From the NCBI GenBank assembly GCA_007896885.1, contig VOIU01000005.1, forward strand, positions 149,804 to 213,803: a stretch of 64,000 bases of DNA, in the 5' to 3' direction. Of the stretch, positions 1-8,499 are shown piece by piece. A program made the translations under genes and the position numbers. Numbering within the stretch: position 1 is the stretch's first letter; each line of letters begins with the position of its first letter. Below the pieces are notes generated by a model. That model did not search any database, had not been told where the DNA came from, and worked only from the letters and a program-made list of their open reading frames with translations. This DNA is from Bacteroidaceae bacterium HV4-6-C5C (GTDB lineage Bacteria > Bacteroidota > Bacteroidia > Bacteroidales > Bacteroidaceae).

Positions 1-286
1 CTTTCAGGGTTGATTCCTTTACCGAAGACGTATAACTCCGACCCGCATCCTTTATCTCGATTACTTCCAGTTTAGAAAAAGCTATGTCTTCTTTGAAATC
101 ACGAAGATAGTTCCCTTCCATCACCTTTATCGTATTATATTGGTATATGGACGGCTTGTGTCCTGCTTGAATAATATCGCCGACTTTTATTGTTGTCCCG
201 TCGTAAACCTGAACCGAGGTATCCTGTGCTAGCACTGTTCCGGCTATAAGGAATAAACAACAAAGAGAAAATAGTGATCGCTTCAT
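1..286 (-). CDS. Secreted hypothetical protein, C-terminus cut by window edge
   Basis: Reading leftwards from an ATG at 286, the frame stays open to base 1, giving about 95 residues. Residues 1-21 look like a cleavable signal peptide: basic MKR start, hydrophobic SLFSLCCLFLIAGTV, then VLA before QD. Export to the periplasm or cell surface is inferred. The remainder is polar and matches no family I recognise. A TAnnTTTG-type box lies upstream on this strand at 322-315. Function unknown. Confidence 0.6.
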   Translation of the reverse strand, partial: MKRSLFSLCCLFLIAGTVLAQDTSVQVYDGTTIKVGDIIQAGHKPSIYQYNTIKVMEGNYLRDFKEDIAFSKLEVIEIKDAGRSYTSSVKESTLK

Positions 287-314
287 GTACTTGATTTTTA
301 ATTCGTAATCCTGA

Positions 315-322
315 CAAAGATA
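315..322 (-). promoter_or_regulatory. Candidate -7 box for the left-edge gene
   Basis: On the minus strand this reads TATCTTTG, a perfect TAnnTTTG, 29 bases before the ATG at 286. No well-spaced upstream TTG was found, so the call is tentative. Confidence 0.4.
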
Positions 323-495
323 TCTATAATCACAAAGAATCCCTTAACAAATTACAAGTTTTAAACGAACATACTGCCACTAGACTGCCAAACACTACCA
401 CCGATTTATAAATCAGACTTTTACTCATATTTCTACTCTACTTTAGTTCTCGAATTACATTAATGTCGATGTAATTATTAAACAATTTATTTAAT

Positions 496-1731
496 ATGGA
501 AAATAATTTGAATGACCAGGAAGTTTTATTGGTCGTAGAAAAAGACAGTAACGAACTAAAAGTTGTTACAGGGTTAAATGATGACGGAACACCAAAGACT
601 GTCAAACCAGAAGCGAAGAATGAGCCGGACTTTTTAAAAGTTGATAAACACGGCGGTGTATTGGAAAACTTCTTCGAGAATTTCATGCGGCAAGCCAAAG
701 AACCCACCCATTTTCATTTTTTCAAAGTACCGTTGGATAAAATCGAAAATATGGTTGTCGGCTGGCAGGAACTATTAAAAAATCCTGAAACCCCGACCAA
801 TAAGCAGATGCTCGACGAGCAACTGGTTTTGCCGGAGAATTTTGCTCCGAAGCAGTATCAGTCCATCGATGAGTCCCGTATCAATTGGGAACAGCTGGAG
901 AGCATCGGGGTTACACGCGAACAACTTGTTAATACCCATTCGTTGGATAAAATGCTCAACTGGCAAAAGTCTCCGGTATTATTTCTCATACAGGGAGATA
1001 TTAATGGAGTTCATATCCAGACCGATGCCCGTTTGTCTTTTCGTGAAAAAGCCGAAGGGGAACTTAATCTTCGTGTACATTCCGTCCGCCAGCAACCGGA
1101 GTTGGATCAACCGCTCTATGGAACCCATCTCACAGAAGAAGATAAAAAGAACCTGTTAGAAAAAGGCAACGCCGGACGGCTGATCGAATTTAATGTTGGC
1201 AATGACAAGACAATCAATGCCTATGTTTCGGCGGATAAATTAACGAATGAGTTAGTCGTTCTGAATACCGACAAAATAAAAATCCCCGATGAACTCAAAG
1301 GAGTGAAACTACCCGAACTACAAAAGCAGGAACTCCATGAAGGCAAAGGAGTCTATATTGAAAATATGTTCTCCAAAAACCTCAAACCGTTCAATGCCAC
1401 CGTACAGGTGAATGCCGATAAGCGCGGATTGGAATTTCAATTTCCTGATACACAAAAACAGATTCAGAACCAGAATGAAAAAATCAAACAGGGAGAAACT
1501 CCCAATACTTTCCGTCAAGTAAAATTAAGCAATAAGCAAAAGGACATAGTAAATTATTGCAATGTTCCTCGCAGTAGTAAAGAAATTCTAGAAAGAGTTG
1601 GCGTAAGCTATCATAGTAAAAACATAGAGCGGTATATTAACGCTTTGGTAGATTTAGGTTATTTGGAAATGACAAACCCGGAAAATCCAAATGCAAGCAA
1701 TCAGAAATATCGTAAGAAAATACGGAAATAA
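496..1731 (+). CDS. DUF4099/DUF3945-type protein with C-terminal winged helix
   Basis: A 411-residue cytoplasmic protein with no signal peptide or membrane segment. Residues about 130-330 resemble the DUF4099/DUF3945 proteins common on Bacteroidota conjugative elements: an INWEQLESIGVTREQL segment, a GRLIEFN segment and an NAYVSADKLTNELV segment. The last 70 residues (around QKDIVNYC, SKEILERVGVS and LVDLGYLEMTNP) look like a winged helix of the kind found at the C-termini of Fic and RecG-like regulators. No conjugation genes are nearby, so it is probably an orphan left by an element or a domesticated gene. The biochemical function is unknown. The family call rests on remembered sequence patterns. 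Confidence 0.7.
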   Translation: MENNLNDQEVLLVVEKDSNELKVVTGLNDDGTPKTVKPEAKNEPDFLKVDKHGGVLENFFENFMRQAKEPTHFHFFKVPLDKIENMVVGWQELLKNPETPTNKQMLDEQLVLPENFAPKQYQSIDESRINWEQLESIGVTREQLVNTHSLDKMLNWQKSPVLFLIQGDINGVHIQTDARLSFREKAEGELNLRVHSVRQQPELDQPLYGTHLTEEDKKNLLEKGNAGRLIEFNVGNDKTINAYVSADKLTNELVVLNTDKIKIPDELKGVKLPELQKQELHEGKGVYIENMFSKNLKPFNATVQVNADKRGLEFQFPDTQKQIQNQNEKIKQGETPNTFRQVKLSNKQKDIVNYCNVPRSSKEILERVGVSYHSKNIERYINALVDLGYLEMTNPENPNASNQKYRKKIRK

Positions 1732-2152
1732 GCACAGTCATAGATAAGATATATAACAATCTTGAGCAAGCTAATGAGCCTGCGGTAAAAATCGGTACAT
1801 CCGTACTTCATCGCAAACAAAGAACTTTATGGAGTTTGTAACCAATTTAAAGAATAATGCTGTATCTAAGTTTGTTAGAACTTTCTTAGTATCATCAAAT
1901 AATTCTTGTTATAAATTCCCGTTTTTACGGTAATCTATCCATAAAGCAATATTGCACGAAACTGTAGAGATAGCTTCAAAAGTATCTGTTTATAATCAGC
2001 GATTTACACTTCCCCTTGTAGAGCTTATTACTAAATTTCACTTTTCTCCATTTTCCCCTCTATCTTCCTCTGTTATTTTATTGTAGAGATGCTTCTTTTG
2101 TAATATCTTAATTATTAGCGAATTGTGCATTCAGGCTGTAGATGCCATTTCC
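1732..2152. other. Long intergenic stretch, no gene seen
   Basis: About 420 bases without a convincing frame in any direction. It begins with a short decayed-looking reading stretch after the upstream stop and contains three copies of a TGTAGAG motif (near 1963, 2016 and 2083), two of them extended as TGTAGAGAT followed by GCTTC. This may be the scar of an old insertion. No tRNA, terminator or IS end was recognised. Confidence 0.3.
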
Positions 2153-2183
2153 TTGCTTTTGCCTGATTCCCGTTCTAACTTTG
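2153..2183 (+). promoter_or_regulatory. Promoter for the HU-like gene
   Basis: TTG at 2153-2155, 20 nt, then TAACTTTG at 2176-2183, matching the Bacteroides TTG/TAnnTTTG arrangement. Transcription would begin near 2190 and leave a leader of about 110 nt before the ATG at 2303. Confidence 0.55.
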
Positions 2184-2302
2184 CAACATCGCATTTGGAA
2201 AACAGAAGTCTGACCGTTGAGGCCTCACGGTGAAAAACTTCTCGCTCCCGAATGAGAAGAGAATAAAAAAGCATACCTATTAATAATTAAAAAACAAAGA
2301 TT

Positions 2303-2782
2303 ATGGCTATTAAGTATGAAGTGAAAAAAGTCATATTTGGTTTCGATAAAACCAAAACAGAGAAGTTTGTGGCGCAGACAAAGGTGCTGGGCTCGGTCGA
2401 TTTCAAGACACTATGCGAAGAAGTACAGAAAGTGAGTATGGCGCCGCGTGGCGTAGTGAAGATGGTGATTGACGGACTGGTAGATACCCTGAATATGGAT
2501 TTGGACAAAGGATATTCCGTGCAGTTGGGAGATTTTGGTTGCTTCCGCCCCGGACTGAATGCAAAAAGCCAGAAGGGTGTGGATGACGTGGATGCCAATA
2601 CAGTGTATCGTCGGAAGATTATCTTTTATCCGGGAAGTTATTTTAAAAATATGCTGGGCAAGGCTACGTTAGAAAGACTGTCGCTGGGTAAGGGCAGTGT
2701 AAGCGGGAGTACAGGCAGTGGATCGAAACCAGGTGGCAACGGTTCCGGTGGAGACGGTAAGGATGATAATCCTCTGGGATAA
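2303..2782 (+). CDS. HU-like DNA-binding protein with Gly/Ser tail
   Basis: A 159-residue member of the Bacteroidota HU-like family. The core, residues about 1-125, shows the HU pattern with VKMVIDGLVDTLNMDLDKG followed by the strand motif VQLGDFGCFRPGL. It is longer than classical 90-residue HU and ends in a low-complexity Gly/Ser/Lys tail (about 130-155) probably disordered. Expected role is bending and packaging of DNA in the nucleoid. It stands alone, with its own promoter and a strong terminator downstream. The Bacteroidota carry many such paralogues, so a specific target cannot be named. Confidence 0.88.
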   Translation: MAIKYEVKKVIFGFDKTKTEKFVAQTKVLGSVDFKTLCEEVQKVSMAPRGVVKMVIDGLVDTLNMDLDKGYSVQLGDFGCFRPGLNAKSQKGVDDVDANTVYRRKIIFYPGSYFKNMLGKATLERLSLGKGSVSGSTGSGSKPGGNGSGGDGKDDNPLG

Positions 2783-2805
2783 AGCAACGAATTGTTTTAT
2801 GATGT

Positions 2806-2845
2806 AAAAGCGGGAGATTGAAAAAATCTCTCGCTTTTTATTTTA
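2806..2845 (+). terminator. Rho-independent terminator after the HU-like gene
   Basis: AAAGCGGGAGATT pairs with AATCTCTCGCTTT (one G-U pair) around a short A-rich loop, followed by a T-rich run. Confidence 0.85.
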
Positions 2846-2928
2846 AAAACATCTTCAGGCTGCGTGTGCTTATCTGGATTTTTATACTATTTTTGTGTTA
2901 GTCTGCTAAAAGTATTGCTTATAATATT

Positions 2929-5418
2929 ATGAAAAAATTCTTTATCACTTTTCTACTGGTTGTTGCTTGTGCGCCTGTTGCGGGAATTGCACAGACAGCT
3001 TTTACTGATGATTACAACGATCAGCTTTATTATACTTCGCCTGCGAGTCTTTGGGAAGAAACTTTACCCTTAGGTAACGGGAGATTGGGTATTATGCCCG
3101 ATGGAGGGATTGATAAAGAACATATTGTTTTGAATGAGATTTCGTTATGGAGTGGTATAGAGACCGATTACGGCAATCCTGATGCTGCAGGGAGTCTTCC
3201 GGCAATCCGACAATTGCTCTTTGAAGGAAAGAATCGCGAAGCACAAGAGCTTATGTATAAGAGTTTTGTGCCGCGAAAACCAGAGCTTGGCGGGACGTAT
3301 GGAAATTATCAATTACTAGGCAATCTGGATCTGGATTATTCTTACCCGACTATCCATAACGGTAAAAGCACTATTGAAGATGTCGAAAATTATCGACGTT
3401 GGCTCGATTTTCGTCGTGCAATAGCCTATACTTCTTTTCGAAAAGATGGGGTGAACTTCCGGCGTGAATATTTCACTTCGCGGGATAAAGATGTTATCGT
3501 GATCCATCTGCTGGCTGATCGTAACCAAGCGCTTAATTTCTCGGCTCGCATCAGTCGTCCCGAACGAGGTACTGTCTCATTGAAAGATAACACCTTGTTT
3601 CTTGATGGAGCATTGGATAGTGGAAAGCCCGGAAAAGACGGGATGAATTACCGTATTGCCCTACGAATGATAACACTGGGAGGTAAACAGCAAACATCCG
3701 TAGCCAATGGAATGAGCGTGAAAAATGGTAGGGAAGCTTGGATCATCCTTTCTGCCACCACTTCGTATAAAGCTAGCGGGACTACTTTCGCGGGAGAGCG
3801 TTATGCGGTTGTTTGTGACAGTCTCCTCAATGCCGTGCTTCCGCATAAATACTCCGATAAAGCGGGTGCACTTGCCCAAATGAAGCTTTATAAACAAAGT
3901 CATTCCACCTTGTGCCGTTCGCTTTATGAGCGTGTGTCGCTGACTTTGCCTGCGAGTCCTGCGGATAGTCTGCCCACGGATCAACGTCTTACACGTTTCG
4001 CTACCCAAGACTCTCCATCCATGGCAGCGTTATATTACAATTATGGGCGATATCTATTGATTAGCAGTACTCGTCCCGGCAGTCTTCCACCCAATCTGCA
4101 AGGACTTTGGGCAAATGGAATACAAACGCCGTGGAATGGTGATTATCACACGAACATCAATATCCAAATGAATCATTGGCCTCTGGAGCAGGCTGGTCTC
4201 ACAGAACTGTATCAACCTTTGATTTCGTTTGTAGAACGTTTGGTCCCATCCGGCGAGGAGACCTCCCGTACATTCTATGGAAAGGGTGCCAGAGGATGGG
4301 TACAGCACATGATGACCAATGTCTGGAACTATACGGCCCCGGGGGAACATCCTTCATGGGGAGCCACAAATACCGGAGGCGCATGGCTTTGCGCTCACCT
4401 TTGGGAGCATTATCAATATACTCGTGACATTGCTTATCTGAAGCAAATCTACCCCGTACTGAAAGGAGCTTCGGAGTTCTTCCATTCCACAATGGTGCGT
4501 GAACCCAAGCACGGTTGGCTGGTGACTGCTCCTTCTTCTTCCCCCGAAAATGCCTTCTATCTGAATGGAGATTCCATTCCTGTAAGTATCTGTATGGGGC
4601 CGACAATGGATATTGAATTGATAACCGAGCTATACACCAATGTAATGGAAGCCGCCAATATATTAGGCTGTGACGCCGATTACTCCGACTCATTGAAAGA
4701 GGCCCTTAAAAGTTTTCCTCCGCTACAAATAAGTGAGAAGGGATACTTGCAAGAGTGGCTTGAAGATTATAGAGAAGAAGATATACACCATCGACATGTT
4801 TCCCATTTATATGGTTTACATCCGGGGAATCAGATATCTCCTGAAAAAACGCCTGCTTTGTCAGAAGCATGTAAGGTGACATTAAATCGTCGTGGAGACG
4901 AAGGAACCGGATGGAGTCGCGCCTGGAAAATCAACTTTTGGGCACGTTTAGGTGACGGCGACCGTGCATGGAAACTTTTTAAAAGCCTGCTTCACCCAGC
5001 TATTAATCCGCTGACAAAGCAACACGGAAGTGGAACATTTCCCAATTTATTCTGTGCCCATCCACCTTTTCAGATTGATGGTAATTATGGTGGCGCGGCA
5101 GGGGTCGGTGAAATGCTGTTGCAAAGTCATGAAGGTTTTATTCATTTGCTTCCTGCTCTACCCACAAATTGGGATTCCGGAAGTTTTAGGGGGATGCATG
5201 TCCGCGGAGGAGCAACGGTAGATTGTGAGTGGAAAAACGGAAAAGCGGTAAAAGCCGTTATCACTGCGTTAATACCGGGAGACTTTCGTCTGATGTTACC
5301 TGCAGGAGCTGTTGAGGCTAAAATGCTGATTGAGGGTCGGACTTCGGTTATCAAAGATAAAGTCATCTCTTTCTCGTTGAGGCAAAAAGGAGATTCGGTT
5401 ACCTTTAACTTTTTATAG
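2929..5418 (+). CDS. Glycoside hydrolase family 95 alpha-L-fucosidase
   Basis: 829 residues, full length for GH95, which removes alpha-1,2-linked L-fucose with inversion. The start has a signal peptide ([13 protein letters not shown]...); VVAC could be a lipobox or part of a signal-peptidase-I peptide, so the exact anchoring is open. The N-terminal domain contains [11 protein letters not shown]. The catalytic (alpha/alpha)6 region contains [10 protein letters not shown] and an Asn-rich [11 protein letters not shown] motif near residues 407-417, which matches the place of the catalytic Asn pair, SSPEN near 541 as general-acid candidate, and QIDGNYGG near 716 with the partner Asp. It probably trims host mucin or milk-type fucosides in the periplasm. 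No SusC/SusD pair lies beside it. An imperfect promoter box TATTTTTG is at 2888-2895. Confidence 0.93.
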   Translation: MKKFFITFLLVVACAPVAGIAQTAFTDDYNDQLYYTSPASLWEETLPLGNGRLGIMPDGGIDKEHIVLNEISLWSGIETDYGNPDAAGSLPAIRQLLFEGKNREAQELMYKSFVPRKPELGGTYGNYQLLGNLDLDYSYPTIHNGKSTIEDVENYRRWLDFRRAIAYTSFRKDGVNFRREYFTSRDKDVIVIHLLADRNQALNFSARISRPERGTVSLKDNTLFLDGALDSGKPGKDGMNYRIALRMITLGGKQQTSVANGMSVKNGREAWIILSATTSYKASGTTFAGERYAVVCDSLLNAVLPHKYSDKAGALAQMKLYKQSHSTLCRSLYERVSLTLPASPADSLPTDQRLTRFATQDSPSMAALYYNYGRYLLISSTRPGSLPPNLQGLWANGIQTPWNGDYHTNINIQMNHWPLEQAGLTELYQPLISFVERLVPSGEETSRTFYGKGARGWVQHMMTNVWNYTAPGEHPSWGATNTGGAWLCAHLWEHYQYTRDIAYLKQIYPVLKGASEFFHSTMVREPKHGWLVTAPSSSPENAFYLNGDSIPVSICMGPTMDIELITELYTNVMEAANILGCDADYSDSLKEALKSFPPLQISEKGYLQEWLEDYREEDIHHRHVSHLYGLHPGNQISPEKTPALSEACKVTLNRRGDEGTGWSRAWKINFWARLGDGDRAWKLFKSLLHPAINPLTKQHGSGTFPNLFCAHPPFQIDGNYGGAAGVGEMLLQSHEGFIHLLPALPTNWDSGSFRGMHVRGGATVDCEWKNGKAVKAVITALIPGDFRLMLPAGAVEAKMLIEGRTSVIKDKVISFSLRQKGDSVTFNFL

Positions 5419-5425
5419 CTGGATG

Positions 5426-6568
5426 TTATTCTTTCGATAATTTATCTAAGCAAGCTTCAAACTCTTTTCTATCCTTATCTTCAGTTATCGTTCCGATCCA
5501 TTTCCGGATGATTCTTCCGTCTTTATTGATGAGGATATAAGTAGGATAGCAAGAGATATCATACTTTTTAGTGAGGGGCATTGTACTATTTTGCTCCGCT
5601 TCATCCCAGATGTGATACCAGTCTGCTGTACCGTTCTTTTCGATGCCTTTCTTCCAATCTTTTTCTGAATGATCTTTTGAGATTGCAATTGCAATCAGAC
5701 CTTTGTTCTTATATTTGTTGTAACACGATTTGATATAGGGAGTATTGGATACGCATGGACTACACCACGAAGCTCCAAAATCGAGAAGAACATAGTTTTT
5801 CTTTCGAAAATCAGATAGGTGAATTGCTACATTCTTTTTATTCATTAGCTCAAAGTCAGGGGCTCTCTTCCCAATCTCCGATTCTTTTTTATGTTCGATC
5901 ATTTGAGCAACAAGCTTGGCTGTAGGCACTTCTTTTTGCTCTGGCGTATATGCTTCATAAAGGTTTTGGGCTTCTTGAAGTGAGAGCCAATCTGGTGAGA
6001 AAAAGGATAGATATTTGAGAATCATAAAAGATCTCGGATTAACTCTTGCAAAATCGACAAATGTGCGTTGACGTTGCAAGTTAAGAGAATCCAGTGTTTG
6101 AAGTAAGATTGATCTTTCATGGGAAAGTGAATCCAGCGCTTCAATTTTGTCTCTTAAAAGATTGTTGGGCTTACTTAAACGGTTAAACTCATAATTAATG
6201 AACCGACTTTCATTATCTGTTAGAGAACCTGTTAAAGAATATTTCTCCAAGTTATGAGGGGAGAAATATATTTTCATAGGTGTTGCTTCAAGAAATAATG
6301 GGAGCTCAGCATCGTTAATGCGCAAACTTCCACTGACAGGTTCATTTATAGTTCCTTGGAAATGAAATGTTCCATTAACGATAGCTGTAGTGTCCGAATG
6401 TACATCAAACTTGTCGTTTACAATATAGTAGTAGGATAGTATTATTGTTCCGCTCTCAATACTGTCAACTTTTCCATCCAACTGGAAATCTCCAACCCAG
6501 TTCTGCGCAAATGATACTGTAGAATACATTATCATACAAATAACGTAAAGTTTTTTGGGATGTCTCAT
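5426..6568 (-). CDS. TlpA-like thioredoxin with DUF4369 N-terminus
   Basis: 380 residues. A signal peptide ends near SFAQN (about residue 22). The N-terminal part, with FQLDGKVDSIESGTIIL and GTFHFQGTI, fits the DUF4369 beta-domain common in Bacteroidota periplasmic proteins. The C-terminal 140 residues form a TlpA/ResA-type thioredoxin fold with the redox pair in ASWCSPC (about residue 268-271) and the cis-proline segment SCYPTYILINKDG. A role in periplasmic disulfide reduction or thiol delivery is inferred. It converges on the fucosidase with only 7 bases between the stops and no terminator visible. AGGAGG lies 9-10 bases before the ATG, a stronger ribosome-binding site than usual here. Confidence 0.9.
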   Translation of the reverse strand: MRHPKKLYVICMIMYSTVSFAQNWVGDFQLDGKVDSIESGTIILSYYYIVNDKFDVHSDTTAIVNGTFHFQGTINEPVSGSLRINDAELPLFLEATPMKIYFSPHNLEKYSLTGSLTDNESRFINYEFNRLSKPNNLLRDKIEALDSLSHERSILLQTLDSLNLQRQRTFVDFARVNPRSFMILKYLSFFSPDWLSLQEAQNLYEAYTPEQKEVPTAKLVAQMIEHKKESEIGKRAPDFELMNKKNVAIHLSDFRKKNYVLLDFGASWCSPCVSNTPYIKSCYNKYKNKGLIAIAISKDHSEKDWKKGIEKNGTADWYHIWDEAEQNSTMPLTKKYDISCYPTYILINKDGRIIRKWIGTITEDKDRKEFEACLDKLSKE

Positions 6569-6779
6569 GTTTATTAGCCTCCTCTTTTTAAATTTATAAA
6601 AGTAAAGAAGTGATCGATTTTAGATTAAAGCTTTGGTAAATATTCATGATGTATAATTGATTGCAATGTATAGAAATATTTTCATAATAGAGTACTTTAG
6701 TAGGAAAATCTTGAAAGAATGCTAGAAGATAGGTCAACCTAAACAAGGGTAAGACAATATTAATGTGAAGAGATTTGGC

Positions 6780-6787
6780 TATCTTTG
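6780..6787 (+). promoter_or_regulatory. Candidate -7 box TATCTTTG
   Basis: A perfect TAnnTTTG followed by CGG, 24 bases before the ATG at 6812. No clear TTG stands 19-20 nt upstream. If used, the leader would be under 20 nt. Confidence 0.5.
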
Positions 6788-6811
6788 CGGGCTATTTAAT
6801 CTGTGGAAGCT

Positions 6812-7444
6812 ATGAATTGTATCGCGCTTGCTTTGAAACGACCCTTCGTCTGGTTGTCCCGTTTTCGCCATCGTTGTGGATATGGGGTGCACTCTCCCTT
6901 TGCTTTTAACCTGATTACCCAGGTCATTTACGAGGAGCATCATTATTATTCTTACGAAGAGCTCATTGAAAAGCAGAAGGAATTGGCATTACAGAAAAAT
7001 AGATCTTGGAGTTCAGAATCTACAAAAGTAAAGCGGTTGTTATTCCGGTTGGTGAATTATGCCCAACCATCTGTTATCATTGATGCCGGTACTGTTGCAG
7101 CATCTTCGCTTTATCTGAAAGCAGCGAAACCATCTGCTGACTATACTGCAGCATCGGAACTTTCCGAATTGTTTCTTGAGAAAGGGACTTCCGTCGATTT
7201 CCTTTATTTGCATGATTATCGCCATCCGGATTTTGTAGAAGGCGTATTCGATCTTTGTGCTTCACGCGTCAATATCAAATCAATGTTTGTAGTGGAGGGC
7301 ATTCACTATTCAAAGAGGATGAGGAGGCTTTGGAAACGTATGTGTCAGGATGAGCGAACTGGTATTTCGTTCGACTTATATGATCTTGGTATTTTGTTTT
7401 TTGATAAAACTAAAATAAAACAAGCTTATATTGTCAACTTCTGA
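6812..7444 (+). CDS. SAM-methyltransferase-like conserved protein
   Basis: About 210 residues, cytoplasmic. It carries the GVHSPFAFNLITQVI signature seen near the start of a Bacteroidota-only group annotated as class I methyltransferase-like, a central VIIDAGTVAASSLYL stretch in the place of the SAM-binding glycine motif, and a closing FDLYDLGILFFDK. The Gly-rich loop is degenerate (AGTVAAS rather than GxGxG), so catalytic activity is uncertain. An in-frame GTG lies nine bases upstream at 6803; ATG 6812 was preferred because the likely transcription start is around 6794. Confidence 0.65.
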   Translation: MNCIALALKRPFVWLSRFRHRCGYGVHSPFAFNLITQVIYEEHHYYSYEELIEKQKELALQKNRSWSSESTKVKRLLFRLVNYAQPSVIIDAGTVAASSLYLKAAKPSADYTAASELSELFLEKGTSVDFLYLHDYRHPDFVEGVFDLCASRVNIKSMFVVEGIHYSKRMRRLWKRMCQDERTGISFDLYDLGILFFDKTKIKQAYIVNF

Positions 7445-7505
7445 CCTGTTTTTTGTGTTTCTGTTCTATATTCAGTATTAATCGACAAATTTTAATCAAA
7501 AACAC

Positions 7506-8075
7506 ATGGTTATGAGAAAGAGCCTTGTATATACAAAAACGGGAGATAAAGGTACTACTTCATTGGTGGGCGGTACGAGAGTTCCCAAAACGCATGTCCG
7601 GCTTGAAGCCTACGGTACTGTGGATGAGCTTAATTCCAATTTGGGATTGTTGCTGACTTATCTTCCCGAGGGAGAAGAGAAAATTTTTCTGCAAGGAATA
7701 CAGCATCGTTTGTTTCGTGTAGGCTCATATCTGGCGACTGATCGCGAAAAAATGGAACCCCGTCCTGCAAGTATTCTTTCACTTGACGACGTGGAATGTG
7801 TGGAAAAAGAAATTGATAGAATGGAAAATGAACTCGAGCCTTTAAGAGCTTTCATCCTTCCGGGGGGAAGTCGTGCTGCAGCCGTTGCTCATATCTGTAG
7901 GACGGTTTGCAGGCGTGCGGAACGTCGGATTCTTGTCTTGGCAGAGCAGGCTGAAATAGCCTCAGAATTATTGGCTTATGTCAACCGTTTGTCAGACTAT
8001 TTGTTTGTCTTGTCTAGGAAAATTAACCATGATGAGAAAAAAGATGAAATATTTTGGAATAATAGTTGCAAGTGA
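7506..8075 (+). CDS. PduO-type ATP:cob(I)alamin adenosyltransferase
   Basis: 189 residues, the normal size for the PduO/MMAB family. It transfers the adenosyl group of ATP to cob(I)alamin to make coenzyme B12 in the cytoplasm. The N-terminal ATP loop is clear ([15 protein letters not shown]), followed by [17 protein letters not shown], and the C-terminal helices keep the CRRAERR stretch and [16 protein letters not shown]. It probably supplies B12-dependent enzymes encoded elsewhere, for example methylmalonyl-CoA mutase, since no B12 genes are adjacent. The start has two close ATGs (7506 and 7512). Confidence 0.93.
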   Translation: MVMRKSLVYTKTGDKGTTSLVGGTRVPKTHVRLEAYGTVDELNSNLGLLLTYLPEGEEKIFLQGIQHRLFRVGSYLATDREKMEPRPASILSLDDVECVEKEIDRMENELEPLRAFILPGGSRAAAVAHICRTVCRRAERRILVLAEQAEIASELLAYVNRLSDYLFVLSRKINHDEKKDEIFWNNSCK

Positions 8076-8095
8076 CGTTTTTTGTTATACTTTTG
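8066..8095 (+). promoter_or_regulatory. Promoter for the DUF2795 gene
   Basis: TTG at 8066-8068, 19 nt, TACTTTTG at 8088-8095, followed by CCG. The upstream element overlaps the last codons of the adenosyltransferase gene. Confidence 0.7.
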
Positions 8096-8150
8096 CCGAA
8101 AAATTAGAAAGTTGTATTTAATTATTCACAATTTTAATACTTGATTTACT

Positions 8151-8372
8151 ATGTATTGGACATTGGAATTGGCTTCTAAGCTTGAAGATGCGCCTTGGCC
8201 GGCTACCAAGGATGAACTTATTGATTATGCCATGCGTTCGGGTGCTCCGCTTGAAGTGATTGAAAATTTACAGGAAATGGAAGATGAAGGCGAGATTTAT
8301 GAAAGTATCGAAGATATTTGGCCCGATTATCCAAGCAAAGAGGATTTCTTCTTCAACGAGGAGGAGTATTGA
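8151..8372 (+). CDS. DUF2795 domain protein
   Basis: A 73-residue acidic protein. The pattern WPATKDELIDYAMRSGAP followed by VIENLQEMEDEGEIYESIEDIWPDYP is the DUF2795 fold, a small helical domain of unknown function found in many Bacteroidota and actinobacteria. It has its own promoter and a terminator, so it is a single-gene unit. Its strong promoter and acidity suggest an abundant small cytoplasmic protein; function unknown. Confidence 0.85.
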   Translation: MYWTLELASKLEDAPWPATKDELIDYAMRSGAPLEVIENLQEMEDEGEIYESIEDIWPDYPSKEDFFFNEEEY

Positions 8373-8378
8373 TACGCT

Positions 8379-8412
8379 TTTTAACCCTGCCGTTGCAACG
8401 GTCGGTTTTAAT
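8379..8412 (+). terminator. Terminator after DUF2795 gene
   Basis: AACC, a short internal loop, then CCGTT/AACGG, closing with GGTT and followed by TTAATTT. The core CCGTTGCAACGG is palindromic. Confidence 0.6.
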
Positions 8413-8499
8413 TTATAATGAGGTAGTCTGAAGACCTGAATGCTATGGGTTGGAAGATTGCCTCTTCTTTTTCTTTTTATGTATTAAGAATATTATAAA

